This document shows, in pieces, positions 49,758-57,201 of a DNA stretch of 64,000 nucleotides. The position numbers and the translations under genes were made by a program. The notes beneath the pieces were generated by a model, which saw only the letters and a list, made by a program, of their open reading frames with translations, had not been told where the DNA came from and made no database searches. The stretch's first letter is position 1; each line of letters opens with the position of its first letter. Source of the DNA: Mycolicibacterium rufum (GTDB lineage Bacteria > Actinomycetota > Actinomycetes > Mycobacteriales > Mycobacteriaceae); NCBI RefSeq assembly GCF_022374875.2, contig NZ_CP092427.2, positions 4,030,001 through 4,094,000 on the forward strand, read 5' to 3'.

Positions 49758-50416
49758 AGCGCGTGCTCCTTCCTGATGACGGGCGTGCTCAGTGCGACGG
49801 ACACAGCGGCGAGGCGAGTGATGCGGGTCCAGTCGCGGGCGCGCACGGCCTCGCGCGGCGCCAGCCAGTCGGCGACGACACAGCCGACGTTGGGCGCGGC
49901 GAGATAGCCGGACAGATCGGCCGGGCCCAGCCCGCCCGCTGCGGCGAAGCGGGCACGCGGAGCGAACGCGGCCAGCGCCTTGAGGTGGCGCAGACCGCCG
50001 AGCGCGGCCGCTGGGTGCAGCACCATGTCGGTGTAGCCCTCATCGAGAACCTCGATGGCGTCGAGCACCGTGGCGACGGTCGGCAGGTGGGGCAGTTCGG
50101 CGGCGCGCATCGCGGCGCGCACCTCGGCGTCGGCGGTGGCCGCGACCAGGAACTCCGCTCCCGCGGCGCGGGCAAGCGCAGGGTGTTCGGCGCCGGCCAC
50201 AGCGCCCGCCCCGACGACGATCTGCGGCGCGTCCGAGCGGATCGCGTCGATCGCCTCCCAGGCGGCGGGCGCGTCGACAGCGATCTGGACCTGCGGCAGG
50301 CCGGCCTCGGCGATGGCGCGTGCCGCGCGGAGGGCGGCGCGCGCACTGCCTGCGCTGCGCATGCTGATCACGGGCATCACCGGGGCGACGTCCAACAACG
50401 ATCTGGGCTCCCTCAC
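49754..50416 (-). CDS. KDPG-aldolase-fold protein lacking the catalytic residues
   Basis: The 220-residue (beta/alpha)8 protein aligns with 2-keto-3-deoxy-6-phosphogluconate aldolase over its length: LLDVAPVMPVI, IVVGAGAVAGAEHPALARAAGAEFLVA, GGLRHLKAL and a GGLGPADLSGYLAAPNVGCVVADWLAP ending. However, the Schiff-base segment FKFFPAE reads MVLHPAA, so the lysine is valine. The EVTLRT segment reads VQIAVDA, so the glutamate and arginine are lost. Aldolase activity is therefore unlikely. GTG at 50416 is preferred; GTG 50425 is possible, and an ATG at 50473 would add an AT-rich, unconserved leader. It is coupled to the MFS gene. Confidence 0.8.
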   Translation of the reverse strand: MREPRSLLDVAPVMPVISMRSAGSARAALRAARAIAEAGLPQVQIAVDAPAAWEAIDAIRSDAPQIVVGAGAVAGAEHPALARAAGAEFLVAATADAEVRAAMRAAELPHLPTVATVLDAIEVLDEGYTDMVLHPAAALGGLRHLKALAAFAPRARFAAAGGLGPADLSGYLAAPNVGCVVADWLAPREAVRARDWTRITRLAAVSVALSTPVIRKEHAL

Positions 50417-50502
50417 CCGGACCACGATAGGGGCGTATTCGGTACTTCTCAACGCGACTTTTGCTTTTTCCATACATAAGTAGGCGGAGTTAGGCTGGCA
50501 CC

Positions 50503-51681
50503 ATGGCCGCGTTGCGCACCGCTCCCGCGAACGCTGTGGAGGACCTGTACGCCCTGATCAGGGACAAGCGCGCCGTCAGCCGCGCGGAGATCGGCGCGCT
50601 GACCGGGATGTCCCGCACCGCGGTGGCCGCTCGGGTGAGGGAACTCACGGCGCGCGGACTCGTCGTCGAACGGGAGCAGGCCCCGTCGTCGGGCGGCCGG
50701 CCGGCCACGCTCGTGTCGTTCAACGCCGAGGCCGGGATCGTGCTGACCGCGGCGATCGGCGGCAGCCGCGCGCGGCTGGCGGTGTGCGATCTCGCCGGCG
50801 ACATCCGCGCCGCCGCCGACATCGACGAAGAGCCCGGCTTCGGTCCCGAGGACCTGATGCCGACGGTCGCGGCCCGCCTCGGGGCGCTGCTCGACGAGTC
50901 CGGCCATCGCGGCGCGCGGATCTTCGGCATCGGAATAAGTCTGCCCGGGACCGTGGATCCGCAGCGTGGCTGCAGTCTCGACTCGCCGGTGCTGACCGGA
51001 TGGGACGGCGTACCACTCGCGCCGTATTTCGCGGCGCTCGGCGGGGCGCCGGTGGTGTTGGAGAACGACGCGAACGCGTTCGCCCTCGCCGAATGGCGCG
51101 CCGGCGCCGGACGCACGCTCGACGATGTCCTGGTGATCAAGGCGTCCACCGGCCTGGGTGCCGGCATCGTGGCCGGCGGTGCGTTGCAGCGCGGCGCGCT
51201 GGGCGCGGCGGGGGAGTTCGGGCACGACAAGACGCCGGCCGCCGCCGGGCTACCGTGCCGGTGCGGTGACGTCGGGTGCCTGGAGGCGGTCGCGGGAGGC
51301 TGGGCCCTGGTGCGCGCGCTGAGCGACGAGGGCAGGACGGTGCACAGCCTGCGCGACGTCGTCGAGCTGGCTCACAGCGGAGACGCCTTGGCGCGCCGAC
51401 TGATCCGGGAGAGTGGCCGGCACGTCGGTGAGGTCCTCGCCGGTGCGGTCAATCTCCTCAACCCCGCTGCGCTGGTGGTGGCCGGAGACGTGGCCGGCGC
51501 CTACGACATCTTCGTCGCCGGGCTGCGGGAGACGTTGTACGGCAACGCCACCGCGCTGGCCACCCGAAGCCTGCAGATCGTGCCGTCGCACTTCGGCGAC
51601 CGCGCCGGCGTCACCGGCACGGCCATGACGGTGCTCGACGAGGTGCTGGCCGCAGGCGTCGCCGCCGCGGGTGCGGGCTGA
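50503..51681 (+). CDS. ROK family transcriptional regulator
   Basis: This is a 392-residue NagC/XylR-type regulator. An N-terminal winged helix (VSRAEIGALTGMSRTAVAARVRELTARGLVVE) is followed by a ROK sugar-kinase-like domain. That domain has the GIGISLPGTVD phosphate-loop region, ENDANAFALAEW, and the zinc motif GLPCRCGDVGCLEAV. ROK repressors release DNA on binding a sugar or sugar phosphate. It is divergent from the aldolase-like/MFS operon and probably regulates it. The intergenic segment 50430-50500 has an AT-rich patch (TTTTGCTTTTTCCATACATA) suited to an operator. Confidence 0.92.
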   Translation: MAALRTAPANAVEDLYALIRDKRAVSRAEIGALTGMSRTAVAARVRELTARGLVVEREQAPSSGGRPATLVSFNAEAGIVLTAAIGGSRARLAVCDLAGDIRAAADIDEEPGFGPEDLMPTVAARLGALLDESGHRGARIFGIGISLPGTVDPQRGCSLDSPVLTGWDGVPLAPYFAALGGAPVVLENDANAFALAEWRAGAGRTLDDVLVIKASTGLGAGIVAGGALQRGALGAAGEFGHDKTPAAAGLPCRCGDVGCLEAVAGGWALVRALSDEGRTVHSLRDVVELAHSGDALARRLIRESGRHVGEVLAGAVNLLNPAALVVAGDVAGAYDIFVAGLRETLYGNATALATRSLQIVPSHFGDRAGVTGTAMTVLDEVLAAGVAAAGAG

Positions 51682-51687
51682 CGCCGG

Positions 51688-52398
51688 TCAGCCCGGCGCG
51701 CGCCCGAGGAACGTGTGCACGATGTTGCGTTGCCACCCCGGCACGGTCATGCTGCGCACGTCGACGAACCCGTTGCGCTGCAATCGATCACGAAACTCCG
51801 TGGCCCCGTCGAAGCGGTTGACGCTGGTGCGCAGGTAGCGGTAGAGGCCGGCGTCGCCGGAACGCACCCGACCGGCCGGGATGATGATCGTCGCGCACAC
51901 GGCGTTCCATATCACGCCGGCCAGCCGTGAGTCCCGCACCGAGTACTCGTGGGCCGCGAAGACCCCGCCCGGCCGCAACAGCGCCCGCAGCGTCTGCAGC
52001 ACTGGATCCGGATCGGGCAGGTTGCGCACCAGATAGGCGGCCAGGATGCCGTCGAAGGGGCCGCTCACCCCGGCCTCGGCCAGACCCTCGGCGCGGCTGT
52101 GCACGAAGCGCACCGAGTCCGGCCACTTCTTCGCCCGAGCCTGGGCGAGCATGCCCGCCGATCCGTCCACGCCGATGATCTCGGCCTGCGGGGCGACCTC
52201 GAGCAAGGCCGCGGTCGACAGGCCCGTGCCGCAGCCGATGTCGAGCAGTCGCAGCCCGCGCCCCTGATCGGGGAGCTGCATGCGGTCCGCCGACATCCGC
52301 AGATGGTCGTGGTAGCCGGGGTTGGCGCCGACCAGCCCGTCATAGGCGTCGGCGCCTGCGTCGAACGCATCGGGAACGTCATACACGCCGCGTGTCAT
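51688..52398 (-). CDS. Class I SAM-dependent methyltransferase (UbiE-like)
   Basis: This is a 236-residue methyltransferase with the SAM loop LRLLDIGCGTGLSTAAL, acidic strand IIGVDGSAGMLAQAR, DGILAAYLVRNLPDPD and LRPGGVFAAHEYSV. The overall pattern is that of ubiquinone/menaquinone-type C-methyltransferases, but the substrate is uncertain. It stands alone between the convergent ROK gene and the F420-type oxidoreductase. Confidence 0.9.
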   Translation of the reverse strand: MTRGVYDVPDAFDAGADAYDGLVGANPGYHDHLRMSADRMQLPDQGRGLRLLDIGCGTGLSTAALLEVAPQAEIIGVDGSAGMLAQARAKKWPDSVRFVHSRAEGLAEAGVSGPFDGILAAYLVRNLPDPDPVLQTLRALLRPGGVFAAHEYSVRDSRLAGVIWNAVCATIIIPAGRVRSGDAGLYRYLRTSVNRFDGATEFRDRLQRNGFVDVRSMTVPGWQRNIVHTFLGRAPG

Positions 52399-52432
52399 CG
52401 GCCGAACCTTACCCAGTTTGTCCGCGAACCAG

Positions 52433-53311
52433 TCATCCTCCGACCTTCGCGATCACGTTTTCGGCGAACATCTCCAAGTTGCGCACCTTCGTCTCCAGCG
52501 GTTCGGTGTCCGGTCCCGTGATGTAGGGGATCCGGAACCCGACGATGACGTCGGTGACGCCCTTGTCCTCCAGGCGCTTGACGCCGTCGGGGGTGTAGGC
52601 GTCGACGGAGATCACGTGGATCTGGAAATCGGGGTTGTCCGCGGTGCCCTGTTCCTCGCGGAACCGGCCCAACGTGGCCAGCAGCGCGTCCAGCTCGGCC
52701 GGGTCACCGCCGCCGTGCATCCAGCCGTCGTTGCGGGCGGCGCGGCGCAGCGCGGCGTCGGCGTGCCCCCCGATGAGGATCGGGATGGGCTTGCTCGGGG
52801 CGGGCGTCATCTTGGTCTTGGGGATGTCGTAGAACTCGCCGTGGTACTCGAAGTACTCCCCGGTGGTCAGCCCCTTGATGATGTCGATGCACTCGTCCAT
52901 CCGCTTGCCGCGCCGGGCGAACGGCACGTTCAGCAGGTCGTAGTCCTCCGGCCACGGGCTGGTGCCGACGCCGAGGCCCAGCCGGTTGTCGAACAGCGCG
53001 GCCAGCGAGCCCGCCTGCTTGGCGACCAGCGCCGGCGGACGAATCGGAAGCTTGAGCACGAAATGGTTGAAGTGCAGCCTCGTCGTCACGGCGCACAGTG
53101 CGGCGGTCAGCACGAACGACTCGATGAAGGCCTTGCCGTCGAGGAACTCGCGGCTGCCGTCCGGCGTGTACGGATAGGTCGAGTCGGACTCGAACGGGTA
53201 GGCGACGCTGTCGGGAATGGTCATCGCGTGGTAGCCGGCCGCCTCGGCCGCCTGGGCCAGAGGTAGGTAGTACGTCGGGTCGGTCATCGCTTCTGCAAAG
53301 GTGAACCGCAC
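52433..53311 (-). CDS. LLM class F420-dependent oxidoreductase, Rv0940c homologue
   Basis: This is a 292-residue luciferase-like protein with AQAAEAAGYHAMTIPDS, TTRLHFNHFVLKLPIRPPALVAKQAGSLAALFDNRLGLGVGTSPWPEDY, KPIPILIGGHADAALRRAAR and GVTDVIVGF. Its position after the ku-ligD region matches M. tuberculosis Rv0940c. F420 as cofactor is inferred from the family. A KstR-type operator lies 31-44 bases upstream, so expression is probably induced by steroids, and the substrate may be a sterol catabolite. Confidence 0.9.
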   Translation of the reverse strand: MRFTFAEAMTDPTYYLPLAQAAEAAGYHAMTIPDSVAYPFESDSTYPYTPDGSREFLDGKAFIESFVLTAALCAVTTRLHFNHFVLKLPIRPPALVAKQAGSLAALFDNRLGLGVGTSPWPEDYDLLNVPFARRGKRMDECIDIIKGLTTGEYFEYHGEFYDIPKTKMTPAPSKPIPILIGGHADAALRRAARNDGWMHGGGDPAELDALLATLGRFREEQGTADNPDFQIHVISVDAYTPDGVKRLEDKGVTDVIVGFRIPYITGPDTEPLETKVRNLEMFAENVIAKVGG

Positions 53312-53341
53312 ATCGCCTCCTGCTCGTCGCTGAGCGAATAC

Positions 53342-53355
53342 TAGAACGTGTTCCA
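53342..53355 (-). promoter_or_regulatory. KstR-type operator upstream of the Rv0940c-like gene
   Basis: TAGAACGTGTTCCA fits TnnAACnnGTTnnA at all defined positions. With one flanking base it is the exact reverse complement of the operator at 38733-38747, so both genes carry the same 15-base site relative to their starts. Confidence 0.85.
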
Positions 53356-53377
53356 GTACTGCGGTGCGGCGATGGTC

Positions 53378-54088
53378 TTACAGGAGTGGGACGTCGACCT
53401 GCGTGTCGTCGAGCGCGAACGGGGGCGACCCGGTGCCTGCCACGCTGAACCCCGCCTGAGGCGTGCGTTCGGTCAGTCGCGCGCGGGCCGCGTGACCGCC
53501 CACCGTGACGTCGACGTCGTGGGGCAGCTTCACGTCGGGGAGGTCGGCGAAAATCGTTCCGCGCCAGTGGTATCGGCCGTCGATCGGCTCCAGCCGGCCG
53601 GCCAGCCGCACCCGGGCGGTGTGGTCGTGTCCGTCGACGGTGACGGTGGCGGGGCCGTCGTAGACGTCGTCGTCCTCCCTCTGAGTCTGTATCTCGAACG
53701 CCGACGGGATCTTGGCCCCGACCGTGCGCCAGTACCGGCCGCTGCGATGCCCGCGGCGGCGTCGCCGGTCACCGAACATGCGCTGGGTGGCCTCGCGGAC
53801 CTCGATCCGCGACCCGTCGGTGCGGCTGAGATGGTGAAGGCATTTGGCGATGTAGCTCTTCTGCGCCGCGGTGTCCGGCCCGGTGAGCAGGAAGTAGTTC
53901 GGGACCCCGTGCACGGCGACCCCGAGGTAGGGCTCGAGGGCGTGGACCGACGGCGCGGCCGAGGACGGCAGCGTGCCGTCGGTCGAGATCAGCACACGGG
54001 CCGTACGTTCCCCGACCGTCCAGGTGTGGGACTGCTCGTCGAAGGACGCGTCGACCGCGCCGCTGACATAGAGCACCGTCTCGATCAC
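53378..54088 (-). CDS. DUF4873 protein with a remnant of a flavin monooxygenase C-terminus
   Basis: This is a 236-residue protein. Residues about 45-105 (LGVAVHGVPNYFLLTGPDTA, CLHHLSRTDGSRIEVREATQRMF) match the C-terminal end of Baeyer-Villiger-type monooxygenases. No FAD- or NADPH-binding Rossmann motif precedes them. Residues about 125-236 are a DUF4873 domain (DDDVYDGPATVTVDGHDHTARVRLAGRLEP). M. tuberculosis has an Rv0943c monooxygenase at the corresponding place. The GTG start overlaps the AurF-like stop (GTGA), so both are co-translated; it may serve as a non-catalytic partner. Confidence 0.8.
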   Translation of the reverse strand: MIETVLYVSGAVDASFDEQSHTWTVGERTARVLISTDGTLPSSAAPSVHALEPYLGVAVHGVPNYFLLTGPDTAAQKSYIAKCLHHLSRTDGSRIEVREATQRMFGDRRRRRGHRSGRYWRTVGAKIPSAFEIQTQREDDDVYDGPATVTVDGHDHTARVRLAGRLEPIDGRYHWRGTIFADLPDVKLPHDVDVTVGGHAARARLTERTPQAGFSVAGTGSPPFALDDTQVDVPLL

Positions 54089-54990
54089 AGGAAGCCGCTG
54101 CGGGTCCACACCCGACGGGCGATCGGACCCATCAGGCCGACCTCGGTGAGGAAGGCCGCGAGCGGGGCGAAGCCCAGCACCTGGACCTCGCGGCGGTGCG
54201 GGCTGCTGCGCGCGATGCGTCGCGCCTCGCGGGCATCGAGACCCACGCGGGCGTACTGGACACGGTTGGTGAACAGGTGCCGGAAGAACAGTCCGCCGGC
54301 GCCATGGATGTTGGCCACCCACAGTCGCGACAGCCTCCCCATGTGAGGGGCGCGCTTGCGCAGTCCGTCGCGCGCGAACTGGATGTGGCGGGCCTCCTCG
54401 GTGACGTGGATGCGCATCAGTCGTTGCACCAGCGGCTGCAGTTCGGGGTCGTCCATCATCTGGCGCTGCAGCGAGTCGAAGATCTCCTCGCCGACGAGCG
54501 CGGCCACCCACAGCAGTGACCCCTGGAAGGCGAACGGCAGCGCGTTGATGATGACGCGCTGATACCGCCTGGGCCGCACCGGCTTTGCGCCGATCCGGTC
54601 GATCGCCTTGCCGAACATCACCATGTGCCGGGTCTCGTCGCCGAGTTCGGTCAGTTCGTAGTGGGTGGCGCGGGCGGTCGGGTCCTGGTGCATCATCTTG
54701 CGCAGCAGCGCCTGGTTGAGGATGTTCTCGAACCAGATGCCCGCCGACAGGGTGTTGGCCAGTTCCTGGCGCGACAACTCGATCTGTTGCTCTCGGGTCA
54801 TGCTGTCCCACAACGGGGTTCCGTAGAGCGACACCGTCTTGGGCGGCAGGAAGAACTTGTCCGGGTCCAGGGGTGCGTCCCAGTCGATGTCGACGACCGG
54901 TGCGAAGGATTTCTTGACCGAACCCTTCAGCAGGCGTTCGGCGAACGCGTCACGCGTCGGGGCCGTCTGGGGAATGGCTGGAGCGGACAT
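54085..54990 (-). CDS. AurF-like diiron oxygenase
   Basis: This is a 301-residue helical protein with carboxylate/histidine motifs of a ferritin-like diiron centre: WFENILNQ, ELGDETRHMVMF, LVGEEIFDS and HVTEEARHIQFAR. This is the spacing seen in p-aminobenzoate N-oxygenase AurF and its mycobacterial relatives. Such enzymes oxidise amines or hydroxylate lipids with O2. ATG at 54990 is chosen because upstream residues are not conserved and GAAGGGAC lies just before. It forms an operon with the DUF4873 gene. Confidence 0.88.
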   Translation of the reverse strand: MSAPAIPQTAPTRDAFAERLLKGSVKKSFAPVVDIDWDAPLDPDKFFLPPKTVSLYGTPLWDSMTREQQIELSRQELANTLSAGIWFENILNQALLRKMMHQDPTARATHYELTELGDETRHMVMFGKAIDRIGAKPVRPRRYQRVIINALPFAFQGSLLWVAALVGEEIFDSLQRQMMDDPELQPLVQRLMRIHVTEEARHIQFARDGLRKRAPHMGRLSRLWVANIHGAGGLFFRHLFTNRVQYARVGLDAREARRIARSSPHRREVQVLGFAPLAAFLTEVGLMGPIARRVWTRSGFL

Positions 54991-55056
54991 CGCGAACGTC
55001 CCTTCGTCGTGGTGACCTCGACGGTAGGGACGCCTGCCGTGCCATGTCAATACCCC

Positions 55057-55081
55057 CGGTACCGGATACTTGCGGTACCGG
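55057..55081. promoter_or_regulatory. Two CGGTACCGG repeats in a divergent promoter region
   Basis: CGGTACCGG occurs at 55057-55065 and 55073-55081, 16 bases apart. Each is itself palindromic in its core (CGGTACCG), and the first extends to CCGGTACCGG. They lie 67-91 bases before the AurF-like start and 23-47 before the membrane protein start, a fitting place for a dimeric regulator. Confidence 0.6.
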
Positions 55082-55103
55082 CCGAGTTCTGGGCGCGCGG
55101 GGC

Positions 55104-55499
55104 ATGATGAAGCGCGTGACGCTGTTTCTGCTGCGCGCCGCGCTCACCGGGGTGGCGCTGTGGGTCGTGACGCTGATCGTCCCCGGAATCGCCTTCGTCG
55201 GCGGCGACTCGACCGCGGCGCGGATCGGCATCATCTTCGTGGTCGCCGTCATCTTCGGGCTGGTCAACGCCATCATCAAGCCCGTCGTGCAGATCATCTC
55301 GATCCCGCTGTACGTGCTCACCCTCGGTCTGTTCCACATCGTGATCAACGCGTTCATGCTGTGGATCACGTCGAGGATCACCGAGCACACCACCCACTGG
55401 GGTCTGGCCATCGACGACTTCTGGTGGACCGCGATCTGGGCCGCGATCGTGTTGTCGATCGTGAGTTGGCTTCTCTCGCTGATCGTCAGGGCAGACTGA
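55104..55499 (+). CDS. Phage holin family 4 / DUF360-like membrane protein
   Basis: This is a 131-residue membrane protein with four predicted helices: LFLLRAALTGVALWVVTLIVPG, IGIIFVVAVIFGLVNAIIKPVV, YVLTLGLFHIVINAFMLWI, and a C-terminal WTAIWAAIVLSIVSWLLSL. The GLVNAIIKPV and LTLGLFHIVINAFML motifs define the YvlD/holin-4 group found widely in non-phage contexts. The function is unknown. A second ATG at 55107 is equally possible. It is six bases upstream of the Fpg gene. Confidence 0.87.
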   Translation: MMKRVTLFLLRAALTGVALWVVTLIVPGIAFVGGDSTAARIGIIFVVAVIFGLVNAIIKPVVQIISIPLYVLTLGLFHIVINAFMLWITSRITEHTTHWGLAIDDFWWTAIWAAIVLSIVSWLLSLIVRAD

Positions 55500-55504
55500 G
55501 AGGT

Positions 55505-56368
55505 ATGCCGGAACTGCCCGAGGTCGAAGCCCTGGCCGATCATCTCCGCCGCCACGCCGTCGGGCGCACGGTCGGTCGCGTCGACGTCGCGGCGCTGTCG
55601 GTACTCAAGACGTTCGACCCCCCGCTGACCGCGCTGCACGGGCAGGAGGTCACCGGGGCGAACCGCTGGGGCAAGTACCTGGGCCTGCAGGCCGGGGACC
55701 TGCACCTGATCACCCATCTGTCCCGCGCCGGCTGGCTGCGGTGGTCGGACAAGCTCGCCGCCGCCCCGCTCAAGCCCGGCAAGGGGCCCATCGCACTGCG
55801 GGTGCACCTCGGTACGCCCGGCGAGGGGGCCGGCTTCGACCTCACCGAGGCCGGCACCCAGAAGCGGCTGGCGGTGTGGCTGACCACCGACCCGATGGCC
55901 GTCCCGCAGATCGCGTCGCTGGGCCCGGACGCACTGTCGCTGACCGCCGACGGACTGGCCGACGCGCTGCGCGGCAACTCGGGTCGGATCAAGACCGTCA
56001 TCACCGACCAGAAGGTGATCGCGGGGATCGGCAACGCCTACAGCGACGAGATCCTGCACGTGGCCAAGTTGTCGCCGTTCGCCACGGCCAACAAGCTCAA
56101 CGAGGCGCAGCTTGCGGCGCTGCACGACGCGATGATCTCGGTGCTGACCGACGCCGTCACGCGGTCGGTCGGTCAGCAGGCCGCCACGCTCAAGGGGGAG
56201 AAGCGCTCGGGTCTGCGGGTGCACGCCCGCACCGGCATGCCGTGCCCGGTGTGCGGCGACACCGTGCGCGAGGTGTCGTTCGCCGACAAGTCCTTCCAGT
56301 ACTGCCCGACCTGTCAGACCGGCGGCAAGGTGCTCGCGGACCGCCGACTGTCCAAACTGCTCAAGTGA
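55505..56368 (+). CDS. Fpg/Nei family DNA glycosylase, full length
   Basis: This is a 287-residue bifunctional base-excision enzyme. It has the catalytic N-terminus MPELPEVEAL (P2, E3), the helix-two-turn-helix region IKTVITDQKVIAGIGNAYSDEIL and the C-terminal zinc finger CPVCGDTVREVSF to YCPTC. It excises oxidised purines or pyrimidines and nicks the abasic site. AGAGG precedes the ATG. M. tuberculosis has only a 158-residue fragment (Rv0944) at this position, whereas this copy has all domains. Confidence 0.93.
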   Translation: MPELPEVEALADHLRRHAVGRTVGRVDVAALSVLKTFDPPLTALHGQEVTGANRWGKYLGLQAGDLHLITHLSRAGWLRWSDKLAAAPLKPGKGPIALRVHLGTPGEGAGFDLTEAGTQKRLAVWLTTDPMAVPQIASLGPDALSLTADGLADALRGNSGRIKTVITDQKVIAGIGNAYSDEILHVAKLSPFATANKLNEAQLAALHDAMISVLTDAVTRSVGQQAATLKGEKRSGLRVHARTGMPCPVCGDTVREVSFADKSFQYCPTCQTGGKVLADRRLSKLLK

Positions 56369-56414
56369 CCCGCTCGATTTCGGCGCACTTGTCTAACTCG
56401 GTTATCCTGCGCGG

Positions 56415-57164
56415 GTGACTCGGCAGAAGATCCTCATCACCGGCGCCAGTTCCGGACTCGGGGCGGGCATGGCCCGCCAGTTCGCCGCCAAGGGCCGCGA
56501 CCTCGCGCTGTGCGCCCGCCGGGTCGACAACCTCGACGAGCTCAAGGCCGAACTGACCGCGCGCCACCCGGGGATCACCGTCGCGACGGCCGCGCTCGAC
56601 GTCAACGACCACGAGGCGGTGCCGAAGGTGTTCGCCGAACTCTCCGACGAACTCGGGGGCATCGACTGCGTGATCGTCAACGCCGGTATCGGCAAGGGCT
56701 ATCCGCTGGGCGGCGGCAAGCTGTGGGCCAACAAGGCCACGATCGAGACGAATCTCGTTGCCGCCCTTGTGCAGATCGAGACCGCTCTGGAGATGTTCAA
56801 GGCGGCAGGCCGCGGCCACCTGGTGCTGGTGTCCTCCGTGCTCGGCAACGTCGGGGTGCCCGGGCACAAGGCCGCCTACGCCGCCAGCAAGGCGGGGGTC
56901 ACCTCGCTGGGCGAGTCGCTGCGCGCCGAGTACCCGTCCGGCCCGATCAAGATCACCGTGCTCGAGCCCGGCTACATCGAATCCGAGATGACCGCGAAGT
57001 CGAACACCACGATGCTGATGGTCGACAACGAGACCGGCGTCAAGGCGATGGTCGACGCGATCGAGAAGGAGAAGGGCCGCGCCGTCGTCCCCGGCTGGCC
57101 GTGGTGGCCGCTGGTCGAACTGATGAAGGTGCTGCCGCCGAAGTACACCAAGCGCTTCGCCTGA
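56415..57164 (+). CDS. SDR family oxidoreductase, Rv0945 homologue
   Basis: This is a 249-residue classical SDR with ITGASSGLGAGMARQFAAKG, VIVNAGIGKGYPLGG, the serine in VLVSSVLG and the catalytic YAASKAG. It keeps a C-terminal WPWWPLVELMKVLPPKYTKR segment typical of the Rv0945 group. The GTG start follows a TATCCT -10-like hexamer by seven bases, so the mRNA may be leaderless. The substrate is unknown. Its position between the fpg-like gene and pgi matches M. tuberculosis. Confidence 0.9.
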   Translation: MTRQKILITGASSGLGAGMARQFAAKGRDLALCARRVDNLDELKAELTARHPGITVATAALDVNDHEAVPKVFAELSDELGGIDCVIVNAGIGKGYPLGGGKLWANKATIETNLVAALVQIETALEMFKAAGRGHLVLVSSVLGNVGVPGHKAAYAASKAGVTSLGESLRAEYPSGPIKITVLEPGYIESEMTAKSNTTMLMVDNETGVKAMVDAIEKEKGRAVVPGWPWWPLVELMKVLPPKYTKRFA

Positions 57165-57169
57165 GCGCT

Positions 57170-57185
57170 CCACCCGCAGGGGTGG
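57170..57185 (+). terminator. Short stem-loop after the SDR gene
   Basis: CCACCC at 57170-57175 pairs with GGGTGG at 57180-57185, just after the Rv0945-like stop and before the glucanase gene. No T-run follows, so termination would be weak. Confidence 0.4.
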
Positions 57186-57201
57186 GTGCTTTCATGGACC
57201 G

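Noticed and set aside
56385-56405. KstR-like site before the Rv0945-like gene (TAACTCGGTTA)
   Set aside because: The AAC and GTT halves are three bases apart instead of two, so it does not fit the consensus.
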